From contig JAKDLC010000152.1 of the NCBI GenBank assembly GCA_030453055.1, forward strand, positions 1-5,694: a stretch of DNA of 5,694 nt, read 5' to 3'. The stretch's first letter is position 1, and the number at the start of each line of letters is the position of its first letter. A model generated the notes under the pieces. That model saw nothing but the letters and a program-made list of their open reading frames with translations, searched no databases and had not been told where the DNA came from. Source of the stretch: Nitrosospira sp. (GTDB taxonomy: Bacteria; Pseudomonadota; Gammaproteobacteria; Burkholderiales; Nitrosomonadaceae). Positions 1 through 5,283 of this stretch are shown here, in pieces. A program made the position numbers and the translations under genes.

Positions 1-1463
1 CCGCCGCCAATTTCCGAACCATTCAGCACCATATCGTATGCCTTGGATAACGCTTTTTCAGGATAAGTCTCCAGTAAATCCTCGTGACCGTCGGCGGGGG
101 ACGTAAATGGATGGTGCAATGCTTTCCACCGATTTTCCTCTTCATCACGTTCAAACATGGGAAAATCGACTACCCATAAAGGCTTCCAGCCGGACTCCGC
201 GAGCCCCCGGTCATGCCCGACTTTGGCGCGCAGCGCGCCCAGCGCCTCATTCACCACGTGGGCTTTGTCCGCACCAAAGAATATGAGATCGCCACCTTCC
301 GCACCGGTGCGCTCCAGAATCACTTTCACCACCGTGTCCGGCAGGAATTTCAGTATCGGCGACTGCATGCCTTCGAGGCCCCTGTCCACCGCATTAACCT
401 TGATATAAGCGAGGCCCTTCGCGCCGTATATAGATACAAAGGCGGTGTAGTCGTCTATTTCCTTACGGGATAGCTCGCCGCCCTGAGGCACGCGTAGCGC
501 CGCGACTCGTCCACCCGGCTTCCGCGCCGCCTCGCGGAAAACCTTGAATTCCACTTCCTTCATCACGTCGGTAAGCTCAGTCAGAACCAGCGGCACGCGC
601 AAGTCGGGCTTGTCCGAGCCGTAGCGGGCCATGGCTTCCGCGTATGTCAAGCGTGGAAACGGGTTTGGCAGATCAATATTCATTACGTTGTTGAACACAC
701 CACAAATCATCTCTTCCATCAGCGCCATGATTTGAGTTTCATCCATGAAAGACGTCTCGATATCAACCTGGGTGAATTCGGGTTGGCGGTCGGCGCGCAA
801 ATCTTCATCGCGAAAGCATTTGGTGACCTGATAGTAGCGATCGAATCCCGCGACCATCAGTAGTTGTTTGAACAGCTGCGGCGACTGCGGCAGCGCAAAA
901 AAATGTCCGGTGTTGACCCGTGACGGCACCAGATAATCGCGCGCACCCTCCGGAGTGGATTTGGTCAGCATCGGCGTTTCCACATCGATGAAACCGTGCC
1001 GATCCAGAAACACGCGAACCGCCATCGCCACCTTGTAGCGCAACCGCAAGTTTGCCTGCATCTGCGGACGCCGCAGATCGAGATAGCGGTGTTCCAGACG
1101 CACGGCTTCGCTCAAATTTTCGTCGTCCATCAGAAAGGGGGGCGTCAGCGACGTATTGAGGATGTCGATGGACTGTACCAGCACCTCGATTTCCCCACTG
1201 ATCAGATTAGGATTAACCGTGCCGGTGGGGCGATGGCGCACGACGCCGGAAATCTTGAGCACGAACTCATTGCGAATTTTTTCCGCGCTTTGAAACGCGG
1301 TCGCATTGTCCGGGTCGCATACTACCTGCACCAGACCTTCGCGATCACGCAGATCAACGAAAATCACACCACCGTGGTCGCGACGGCGATGCACCCAACC
1401 ATAAAGAGTGACCGTTTGATTCAGAAATTTGGCGTCAATGAGGCCGCAGTAACCAGTACGCAT
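1..1463 (-). CDS. aspS: Aspartyl-tRNA synthetase, C-terminus cut by window edge
   Basis: Class II aminoacyl-tRNA synthetase that charges tRNA-Asp with aspartate in the cytoplasm. About 487 codons are visible; bacterial AspRS is about 590, so roughly 100 residues including class II motif 3 lie outside the window. The protein starts MRTGYCG, as in E. coli AspRS, followed by the N-terminal OB-fold anticodon-binding domain ([11 protein letters not shown] at 22-32). Motif 2 begins at RDEDLRADR, with Arg218 matching E. coli Arg217. The GAD insertion domain follows, and the visible part ends in [14 protein letters not shown], typical of bacterial AspRS. His30 and Gly81 stand where E. coli has Leu and Lys; both fit the non-discriminating type, which also charges tRNA-Asn. 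It is probably cotranscribed with the DUF502 gene, 28 bases upstream. No clear Shine-Dalgarno precedes the ATG, so the start rests on homology. Confidence 0.97.
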   Translation of the reverse strand, partial: MRTGYCGLIDAKFLNQTVTLYGWVHRRRDHGGVIFVDLRDREGLVQVVCDPDNATAFQSAEKIRNEFVLKISGVVRHRPTGTVNPNLISGEIEVLVQSIDILNTSLTPPFLMDDENLSEAVRLEHRYLDLRRPQMQANLRLRYKVAMAVRVFLDRHGFIDVETPMLTKSTPEGARDYLVPSRVNTGHFFALPQSPQLFKQLLMVAGFDRYYQVTKCFRDEDLRADRQPEFTQVDIETSFMDETQIMALMEEMICGVFNNVMNIDLPNPFPRLTYAEAMARYGSDKPDLRVPLVLTELTDVMKEVEFKVFREAARKPGGRVAALRVPQGGELSRKEIDDYTAFVSIYGAKGLAYIKVNAVDRGLEGMQSPILKFLPDTVVKVILERTGAEGGDLIFFGADKAHVVNEALGALRAKVGHDRGLAESGWKPLWVVDFPMFERDEEENRWKALHHPFTSPADGHEDLLETYPEKALSKAYDMVLNGSEIGG

Positions 1464-1491
1464 AACGTATCGAGTATCGGAAGGGGAGGAA

Positions 1492-2166
1492 TCAGGATTT
1501 GTTGCTCGATGGCGTAGAACTGGCGGGGGCAGTCCTGTTCAGCAGCGCCGCCGGTGATTGACCGGGATACTTCTTGCCGTTGTCGGGTGAGACCACGCCC
1601 ATGGAAATAATGTATTTCAGCGCTGTATCCACGCTCATGTCGAGCTCGATGACATCACTTTTCGGCATCATCAGGAAAAATCCGGAAGTGGGATTGGGCG
1701 TGGTCGGCACGTAAACGCTCACATAGTCTCCCTCGAGATGATTGGCCACATCGCCGCCGGGGTATCCGGTCATAAACGCAATGGTCCATGACCCTTCACG
1801 CGGATATTGCACCAGCAGCGCCTTACGGAAAGCCTCGCCGTGGCTGGAGAATAATGTGTCACTGACTTGTTTCACGCCATAATAAATCGACTTTACCACC
1901 GGGATTCGCCACAGAACCCCTTCCCAGAATAATACCAACCGCTGGCCGATAATATTGGTCGTCAGCACACCGGTGACGAATACCACCAGCAATGTCAACA
2001 CCGTGCCGAGGCCGGGAATATAAACGCCCACCAGAACTTCAGGGTGCAGTCTGTTAGGCAATAACAACAGCGACTGGTCCATGGTGCTGATCAGAAACAT
2101 CAGCGCCCAGGCGGTAATGCCAAGGGGTACCCATATAAGAAGCCCGGTAATGAAATAGCGTTTCAT
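1492..2166 (-). CDS. DUF502 family inner-membrane protein
   Basis: A 224-residue protein of the DUF502 family, whose biochemical role is not known. Two hydrophobic stretches (about residues 5-29 and 44-73) are probable membrane helices. The soluble part carries family hallmarks: RIPVVKSIY at 88-95, TGYPGG at 133-138 and the [11 protein letters not shown] segment at 152-162. The last 15 residues are a polar Ser/Pro/Thr tail. I chose the ATG at 2166 (MKRYF...) because family members begin just before the first membrane helix. A longer reading from 2211 would add 15 residues and overlap the upstream FmdB gene. The gene lies 20 bases after fmdB and 28 bases before aspS, so the three probably form one operon. 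The ribosome binding site is weak, and translation may depend on coupling. Confidence 0.93.
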   Translation of the reverse strand: MKRYFITGLLIWVPLGITAWALMFLISTMDQSLLLLPNRLHPEVLVGVYIPGLGTVLTLLVVFVTGVLTTNIIGQRLVLFWEGVLWRIPVVKSIYYGVKQVSDTLFSSHGEAFRKALLVQYPREGSWTIAFMTGYPGGDVANHLEGDYVSVYVPTTPNPTSGFFLMMPKSDVIELDMSVDTALKYIISMGVVSPDNGKKYPGQSPAALLNRTAPASSTPSSNKS

Positions 2167-2186
2167 ATTGAGCGTGTTGCGCAAAT

Positions 2187-2480
2187 TTAGTCGCTGGTGC
2201 AAGCCGGACATGCGGCGCTGGCGGCCGGTGCGGTTGAAGCCGGCGTTTCACTCTTCGCCGCTGGCGCTTCTGCATCCGGCTTGGGTTTCGGCTGCGCACC
2301 ATTCTTGAAATCCGTGGCGTACCAGCCGCTGCCTTTCAACTGAAAGCCCGCCGCGGAAATAAGCTTCGTGTAAACATTGCCGCCGCAAGCGGGGCAAGCG
2401 GCAACCGGCGCGTCACTCACTTTTTGCAGATGTTCTTTTTCAAAACCACAGGATCCGCAACGGTATTCATAAATCGGCAT
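2187..2480 (-). CDS. FmdB-type zinc ribbon protein
   Basis: A 97-residue protein of the FmdB / putative regulatory protein family. It begins MPIYEYRC and holds two CxxC knuckles, Cys8-Cys11 (CGSC) and Cys29-Cys32 (CPAC), which should bind one zinc ion. The conserved [10 protein letters not shown] segment follows near residues 51-60. The rest is a low-complexity Pro/Ala/Lys tail of about 35 residues ending in a third CPAC motif just before the C-terminus. The family name comes from a suggested regulatory role in formamidase/acetamidase clusters; the real function is not established. The start at 2480 is fixed by GGAGG about 5 bases upstream and by homology; an upstream in-frame ATG at 2528 lies before the promoter's -10 box and is rejected. 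First gene of the operon with DUF502 and aspS. Confidence 0.93.
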   Translation of the reverse strand: MPIYEYRCGSCGFEKEHLQKVSDAPVAACPACGGNVYTKLISAAGFQLKGSGWYATDFKNGAQPKPKPDAEAPAAKSETPASTAPAASAACPACTSD

Positions 2481-2522
2481 AATAACCTCCAGCAGAGCGG
2501 AATTTGAAAAAACAAGATTATA
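2478..2522 (-). promoter_or_regulatory. Promoter -10 and ribosome binding site of the fmdB-DUF502-aspS operon
   Basis: A perfect TATAAT lies on the minus strand at 2517-2522, about 37 bases before the FmdB ATG. Transcription would start near 2510 and give a leader of about 30 bases with a strong GGAGG site. No hexamer close to TTGACA is seen at the usual spacing, so either the -35 is weak or an activator is used. This is the only good promoter found upstream of the three genes. Confidence 0.6.
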
Positions 2523-2608
2523 CCTCAACCACTTGGTTTAACCGGAAAATATGGGCTGCAAGCGGGATTACAAGTCGTGCATGATAGGTCGTACATGACG
2601 CATACTGT

Positions 2609-2803
2609 TTAATGCACATTTATGCTGTAATCGTCGCGGTTGCGGGACCGATAGGGATTTTCCTGACAGAACCGAATAAACGCCAGGTCTCCGGCTTCGA
2701 TATTTGAACTGGCTTCAATGTCATAATCAGCGAGAACGCCGCTGTAATTTGGCCTATCGTCAATGGACGGTTCAACGGGCGTGATAAGGACCTTATATAT
2801 CAT
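2609..2803 (-). CDS. Small acidic protein of unknown function
   Basis: A 64-residue protein that I do not recognise. It starts MIYKVLITPVEP, is rich in Asp, Glu and Asn, has no membrane segment and no cysteine pair, and ends in an Arg/Asp-rich stretch (NPYRSRNRDDYSINVH). That it is a real gene is supported by a good ribosome binding site (AAGGAG at 2813-2818), a start placed 31 bases after the stop of the Fic relic on the same strand, and a seven-codon upstream reading frame that overlaps its ATG. It was probably the downstream partner of the Fic gene in one transcript. With Fic broken it may now be orphaned. Function cannot be stated. Confidence 0.6.
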   Translation of the reverse strand: MIYKVLITPVEPSIDDRPNYSGVLADYDIEASSNIEAGDLAFIRFCQENPYRSRNRDDYSINVH

Positions 2804-2823
2804 TTCTCATATCTCCTTTTCAT
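2800..2823 (-). CDS. Seven-codon upstream reading frame (MKRRYEK), possible leader cistron
   Basis: An ATG at 2821-2823 preceded by AAAGGAGA at good spacing opens a frame encoding MKRRYEK and then TGA. The TGA overlaps the ATG of the 64-residue gene as ATGA. The frame itself contains the second AAAGGAGAT, which serves the next gene. It may couple translation of the small gene to ribosomes arriving from upstream, or it may be a by-product of a short tandem duplication. Expression is not shown. Confidence 0.35.
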   Translation of the reverse strand: MKRRYEK

Positions 2824-2834
2824 GAAAATCTCCT

Positions 2835-3288
2835 TTACTTCAACTCATACCAGACACCACGACCGCTCCCATGCAGGCGCAGATGCCCGCGCCCAACCAG
2901 CGCACGGAAATGCTGCTTGAGCGTATTTCTGTTGCCCCCGGTAAGCCTGAGGGCATCTCCCATCGCGCCACGATGAGAACGCCAGCTCCATGACCTCGGC
3001 ATACCCGGCCACCTCCTGCTCATTGCGCGTCGTGAACGGCTTGATCCGCAGGTCAGATAACAGACGCGCAACTTTACGGTCGGAAAGCTTGCTGCCTTCG
3101 ATGCGGGTGGATGAATCGATGCTTTCGATGGTGGCGACCCGCCGCAGCGCCGACAGCCGATCCGGCGCCAGAGCGCCCAACGCGCGCCACGCTCCTTTGA
3201 ACTCATCGATGCCGGCGATCAGGCTCAGGATTTCGGCGGTGATCTGGACGGTGTTTGGCTGGATCATATCGTCCAATGATGCATCCAT
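2835..3288 (-). pseudogene. Fic family protein, catalytic core deleted and frame shifted
   Basis: Fic enzymes transfer AMP or related groups to target proteins through an HPFxxGNGR loop. The first 109 residues are a clear N-terminal domain of a large self-inhibited Fic protein, including SSTRIEG at 59-65, which fits the inhibitory helix motif [S/T]xxxE[G/N]. After FSSWRD the sequence jumps, in a different reading frame, to the C-terminal winged helix of the same family (GDALRLTGGNRNTLK through RGVWYELK, stop at 2835). The Fic core with HPFxxGNGR is absent, perhaps 200 or more residues from what I recall of family lengths. Without a frameshift the N-terminal frame would read nonsense to 2845. 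The start may be the ATG at 3288 or a second at 3267. A catalytically dead remnant; the N-terminal fragment could still be made. Confidence 0.85.
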
Positions 3289-3429
3289 TTACACCCATTG
3301 CTAATGACAGCAACCGGAGGTGGTTCGACGTGCGCAGCAATGAGAACTTTCCCGGATCGGGCGCTGGTCGCCTGTTGAAGATCCTGCGCGGTCTTGTGAA
3401 CCGCATCCACGATTCGGCTGGTGACACCA
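3289..3429 (-). other. Gap between the toxin and Fic relics, possible HTH antitoxin relic
   Basis: No convincing intact gene lies here. On the minus strand one frame reads SRIVDAVHKTAQDLQQA at about 3363-3413, resembling from memory the N-terminus of HigA-like XRE antitoxins (typically SRIVEAVHETAxDLHxAG). After it the likeness stops, no start codon sits at the expected place, and the frame ends at a TGA over the Fic start. It may be a scrap of another antitoxin that once preceded Fic, or chance. No terminator or strong promoter was found. Confidence 0.25.
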
Positions 3430-3666
3430 TCAAACCTGCTCCCCGCGGTTGGCGTGCCGGAATCCCTGAGGTGACCGGGCGAAGTAGCGTCGTCCTATAC
3501 TGGGATGCCGGTCCAGATCAGTGATAACTGTCTGATCCAAACCCTCCAGCAATTGCATGAAAGCTCGCGGAACTTCCCGACCGGATCAGAATGCGTTGAA
3601 ATTGATCGAAGCGAGGTTGAGTTCGAAGTTGGCGGTACATTTGACTGTGGCTTTTGGCGACGCCAC
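3430..3666 (-). pseudogene. RelE/ParE-like toxin, broken by an in-frame stop and truncated
   Basis: A GTG at 3664-3666, four bases after the antitoxin stop, opens a frame reading VASPKATVKCTANFELNLAS, which resembles the N-terminus of RelE/ParE superfamily toxins paired with Phd/YefM antitoxins. Codon 27 is a TGA (3586-3588). The same frame then continues with toxin-like sequence: VPRAFMQLLEGLDQTVITDL, then RHPSIGRR and YFARSP. It ends at a second TGA at 3430-3432. That makes 78 sense and nonsense codons before the final stop, whereas I expect about 100 to 115 residues. The C-terminal strands that usually end these toxins, with a conserved Tyr and a basic HHRQLSF-like tail, are missing. Such toxins inhibit translation or gyrase; this one should be dead. 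The family call is by recalled sequence pattern and not by search. Confidence 0.7.
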
Positions 3667-3670
3667 GAGT

Positions 3671-3982
3671 TCAGCGCACTCGAGAGCGGGAAATCCGTTT
3701 TGTGTTGCGCTTCAAGTCAGCCAAGGCCGTTCGAGCATTGCGCGTGCGGTCAGCTTCCGTATCGGCCGCGCCTTTTTCGATATCGTCGATCAGCAGCAGA
3801 TGAATGCGTTCACGCTCAAGCCGGTGGTAGTAGTCGAGCCGCTCCGCATCGATCAGCGCGACGTAGCTCTCTCCATTCTTGGTGATGATCTTCTCGGACC
3901 CCGCCTTGACCTGATCCGCCAGTTCGGAAAGGTTAGCACGAGCTTGCGTCAGAGAAACGATATCAGAAGCTGTGAACGCCAT
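3671..3982 (-). CDS. Phd/YefM family antitoxin, apparently intact
   Basis: A 103-residue type II antitoxin. Residues 1-50 form the Phd/YefM DNA-binding fold: ASDIVSLTQARANLSEL, then a basic strand (EKIITKNGESYVALIDAERL) and YYHRLERERI leading into the toxin-binding half. The acidic-to-basic tail ends in KRISRSRVR. Such proteins bind and neutralise a RelE/ParE-type toxin and repress their own promoter. I chose the ATG at 3982 because family members begin here, AGAGGG lies just upstream, and a promoter with correct spacing ends about 27 bases before it; a frame extending to 4147 reads through IS debris. The toxin gene follows four bases downstream but is broken, leaving an orphan antitoxin. It could still protect against related toxins or act as a repressor. 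Confidence 0.87.
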   Translation of the reverse strand: MAFTASDIVSLTQARANLSELADQVKAGSEKIITKNGESYVALIDAERLDYYHRLERERIHLLLIDDIEKGAADTEADRTRNARTALADLKRNTKRISRSRVR

Positions 3983-4009
3983 GGACCCTCTCATATAACA
4001 GCCTGAATT

Positions 4010-4044
4010 CTGTACAGTATAAAACTGGTTACATAGCGAAGCAA
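4010..4044 (-). promoter_or_regulatory. Promoter and candidate operator of the Phd/YefM antitoxin
   Basis: Minus-strand hexamers TTGCTT (4039-4044) and TATACT (4016-4021) are 17 bases apart, a good sigma-70 arrangement. The 8-base perfect palindrome CTGTACAG (4010-4017) overlaps the end of the -10 and the expected transcription start. That is where a self-repressing antitoxin would bind. The -35 lies next to the IstB scrap, so the promoter may have been shaped by the IS junction. Confidence 0.55.
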
Positions 4045-4046
4045 GC

Positions 4047-4274
4047 TTATTTAAGGCGATCGCCAAATGCGTCTTGCCCAGGCGACACTTGCGCAATCCG
4101 CTTAATGACCACCACTGGCCGCTGCATAAGTTCGGCAGCCACCTCACGCTGGGGACGCGCCGCAGGGATGTCCCCGCGCCAGGGTCGTACGGTGTTTACC
4201 GCACACCCAACTTCTTTTGCAATCTTGCGCAAGCTCAATCCGTGTTTCCTTAGTAATTCGATTTCCACATACAC
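4047..4274 (-). mobile_element. IS21-family insertion sequence remnant (istA 5' end and istB scrap)
   Basis: The ATG at 4274 opens MYVEIELLRKHGLSLRKIAK and continues EVGCAVNTVR, the N-terminal helix-turn-helix of IstA, the IS21-family transposase. After residue 30 the likeness to IstA stops, though the frame runs on to a TAA at 4047. At 4052-4084, in another frame, RLGKTHLAIAL resembles the Walker A segment of IstB, the ATP-binding helper. Full IS21 elements are about 2 to 2.5 kb with DDE catalytic residues in IstA; here about 230 bases remain and no catalytic part. Both scraps are in native order and orientation, which suggests one large internal deletion. No terminal inverted repeats with TG/CA ends were found; the palindrome at 4282-4321 belongs more plausibly to prlF. 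The IstB call rests on few residues. Confidence 0.65.
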
Positions 4275-4281
4275 CTCGTTC

Positions 4282-4321
4282 GTAATGCACTTGCATTGAC
4301 AAGTTAATGCAAGTGCATTAC
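4282..4321 (+). promoter_or_regulatory. Two-dyad operator of the prlF-yhaV module
   Basis: A perfect 16-base inverted repeat (GTAATGCACTTGCATT at 4282-4297 against its complement at 4306-4321) has an 8-base spacer. Each arm is itself a dyad: AATGCA-CT-TGCATT at 4284-4297 and AATGCA-AG-TGCATT at 4306-4319. The dyad centres are 22 bases apart, two helical turns, so two repressor dimers would sit on the same face of the DNA. PrlF has an AbrB/MazE-like DNA-binding fold and antitoxins of this kind usually repress their own operon, so PrlF or PrlF-YhaV is the likely ligand. Confidence 0.75.
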
Positions 4322-4324
4322 CAT
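4296..4324 (+). promoter_or_regulatory. Promoter of prlF-yhaV inside the operator
   Basis: TTGACA, a perfect -35, lies at 4296-4301 between and partly inside the two dyads. TACCAT (4319-4324; four of six consensus bases) follows after 17 bases as the -10. The right dyad fills the spacer and the left dyad overlaps the -35, so repressor binding would block RNA polymerase. Transcription should begin near 4331, about 30 bases before the PrlF ATG. Confidence 0.65.
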
Positions 4325-4359
4325 GAAAAATCGTTCACCTCTTCTAATTGGAGATCGTT

Positions 4360-4686
4360 ATGGCTGCCACCCTTGAAGTCGAGTCCACGCTCACCGACCG
4401 TTATCAGACCACGGTGCCGGAAACCGTTCGCCGCGCCTTGCGACTGGGCAAGCGTGACAAGCTCCACTACACCATCCGCCCCGGCGGCGAAGTAGTGCTC
4501 ACTCGCGCGGAAGCGAAAGAGGATGATCCTGTGTTAGGGCAGTTTCTGGGCTTTCTGGCGCGCGATATCGTCAGCCATCCTGAACGCTTGCAGGTTGTTG
4601 ATGCAAGTCTGGTGTCTCGCATCCATTCGCTCGTCGGCAACATAGAGGTGGATCTTGATGCGCCTCTGTCGGCAAACGATGAATGA
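4360..4686 (+). CDS. prlF: Type II antitoxin PrlF (SohA)
   Basis: A 108-residue antitoxin of the PrlF/SohA family, the partner of YhaV. Residues 7-49 form the AbrB/MazE-like swapped-hairpin DNA-binding domain: LTDRYQTTVPETVRRALRLG, then a short linker, LHYTIRPGGEVVL. The second half (LGQFLGFLARDI at 59-70, then an acidic end, VDLDAPLSANDE) should wrap the toxin. The length is close to that of E. coli PrlF. The ATG at 4360 is preferred because GGAG lies 6 bases upstream; an in-frame TTG at 4348 would contain that ribosome binding site. The stop overlaps the yhaV start as ATGA. The gene sits directly behind the two-dyad operator, implying autorepression. In E. coli the antitoxin is labile to Lon protease. 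Confidence 0.93.
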   Translation: MAATLEVESTLTDRYQTTVPETVRRALRLGKRDKLHYTIRPGGEVVLTRAEAKEDDPVLGQFLGFLARDIVSHPERLQVVDASLVSRIHSLVGNIEVDLDAPLSANDE

Positions 4687-5207
4687 GCCAAGCTAAACCG
4701 GCGCCACTGGTTGCACACGGCTGGACGGTCTTTGCCCACCCCTTGTTTCTGGATCAGCTCGAAGCCTTGATCCGGCAGGTTGAGGCACTGAAGCAAAAAG
4801 ACCCCGCTGGCTACGTCAAGAAAAACGCAACCAAGCGACTGGCCGCCATCGTCAAGCTGGCCTTTGATGTCATTCCGCAAGATCCGACCCAACCGGCATA
4901 CCGCCAGGGCAGCGCATTGGGCGGCGACCACAAGCATTGGTTTCGCGCTAAGTTCTTTCAGCAATACCGCCTGTTCTTCCGCTACCACGCGCCCAGCAAA
5001 GTGATCGTGCTGGCGTGGGTGAACGACGAGGACACCAAGCGCGCTTACGAGAGTAGTGACGACGCCTATCGGGTGTTCCGGAAGATGCTGGAAAGCGGCC
5101 ACCCACCCGACGATTGGGATCGGTTGCAGAACGAAGCCAAGGCGGCAGCCGAGCGCCTGCTGGCAAGCGTCGCTTCACTCACGGGAGGCAGTGTCAGGCG
5201 GGAATGA
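4683..5207 (+). CDS. yhaV: Type II toxin YhaV, RelE-like ribonuclease
   Basis: A 174-residue toxin of the YhaV family. In E. coli YhaV is a RelE-superfamily ribonuclease that cuts mRNA and rRNA and stops growth when PrlF is absent. Family features are GWTVFAHPLF at 13-22, KDPAGYVKKNATKRLAAIVK at 39-58, the FRAKFFQQYRLFFRY core at 87-101, VIVLAWVNDEDTKRAY at 107-122 and the GHPPDDW segment at 139-145. It is about 20 residues longer than E. coli YhaV (154), mostly as an Ala/Arg-rich C-terminal helix after residue 150. The ATG shares ATGA with the prlF stop and has no strong ribosome binding site, so translation is coupled and toxin made less often than antitoxin. No frameshift or stop is visible, and the module looks functional. 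Confidence 0.93.
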   Translation: MSQAKPAPLVAHGWTVFAHPLFLDQLEALIRQVEALKQKDPAGYVKKNATKRLAAIVKLAFDVIPQDPTQPAYRQGSALGGDHKHWFRAKFFQQYRLFFRYHAPSKVIVLAWVNDEDTKRAYESSDDAYRVFRKMLESGHPPDDWDRLQNEAKAAAERLLASVASLTGGSVRRE

Positions 5208-5239
5208 CGGAAAACGACCTTCTGGGCGAATTGCATCAT

Positions 5240-5275
5240 TTGTACTAACATAGGGTCTGTTGTACGTCTGAAGGA
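5240..5275 (+). promoter_or_regulatory. Intergenic control region of the tacA-like gene
   Basis: TTGTAC occurs at 5240-5245 and again at 5260-5265, 20 bases apart, each holding a self-complementary GTAC. TAACAT at 5246-5251 could be a -10, but no good -35 lies at the right distance. AAGGA at 5271-5275 is a ribosome binding site 8 bases before the ATG. The repeats could be half sites for the ribbon-helix-helix antitoxin; this is weak evidence. Confidence 0.3.
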
Positions 5276-5283
5276 ATCTTGCC

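Noticed and set aside
996..1517. Plus-strand open frame of 173 codons
   Set aside because: It lies antisense to aspS and DUF502, both strongly supported by homology; the composition is a codon-bias shadow.
2167..2211. Longer DUF502 start at 2211
   Set aside because: The extra 15 residues overlap the FmdB coding sequence and are not typical of the family; the ATG at 2166 fits better.
2575..2598. Direct repeat TCGTGCATGA / TCGTACATGA spaced 14 bases upstream of the fmdB promoter
   Set aside because: Only two short imperfect copies without a clear link to a promoter element; chance is likely.
3255..3524. Plus-strand open frame of 89 codons across the gap between the Fic and toxin relics
   Set aside because: No ribosome binding site and no recognisable motif; it overlaps the toxin remnant on the other strand.
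3557..4006. Plus-strand open frame of 149 codons
   Set aside because: Antisense to the Phd/YefM antitoxin and the broken toxin; the minus-strand reading matches known families, this one does not.
3983..4147. Longer start for the Phd/YefM antitoxin, giving an IstB-antitoxin fusion
   Set aside because: The extension reads through IS debris and across a good promoter located just upstream of the family-type start at 3982.
4282..4321. Inverted repeat as the terminal repeat of the IS21 remnant
   Set aside because: Both arms lie together on one side of IstA and form two small dyads around a promoter; IS21 ends carry TG/CA termini and longer repeated blocks farther from istA.
4282..4321. Inverted repeat as a rho-independent terminator
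   Set aside because: The stem is AT-rich, not GC-rich, no T-run follows on either strand, and a consensus promoter overlaps it.
4467..5102. Minus-strand open frame of 211 codons
   Set aside because: Fully antisense to prlF and yhaV, which are recognisable families with correct starts and an ATGA overlap; no family resemblance on this strand.
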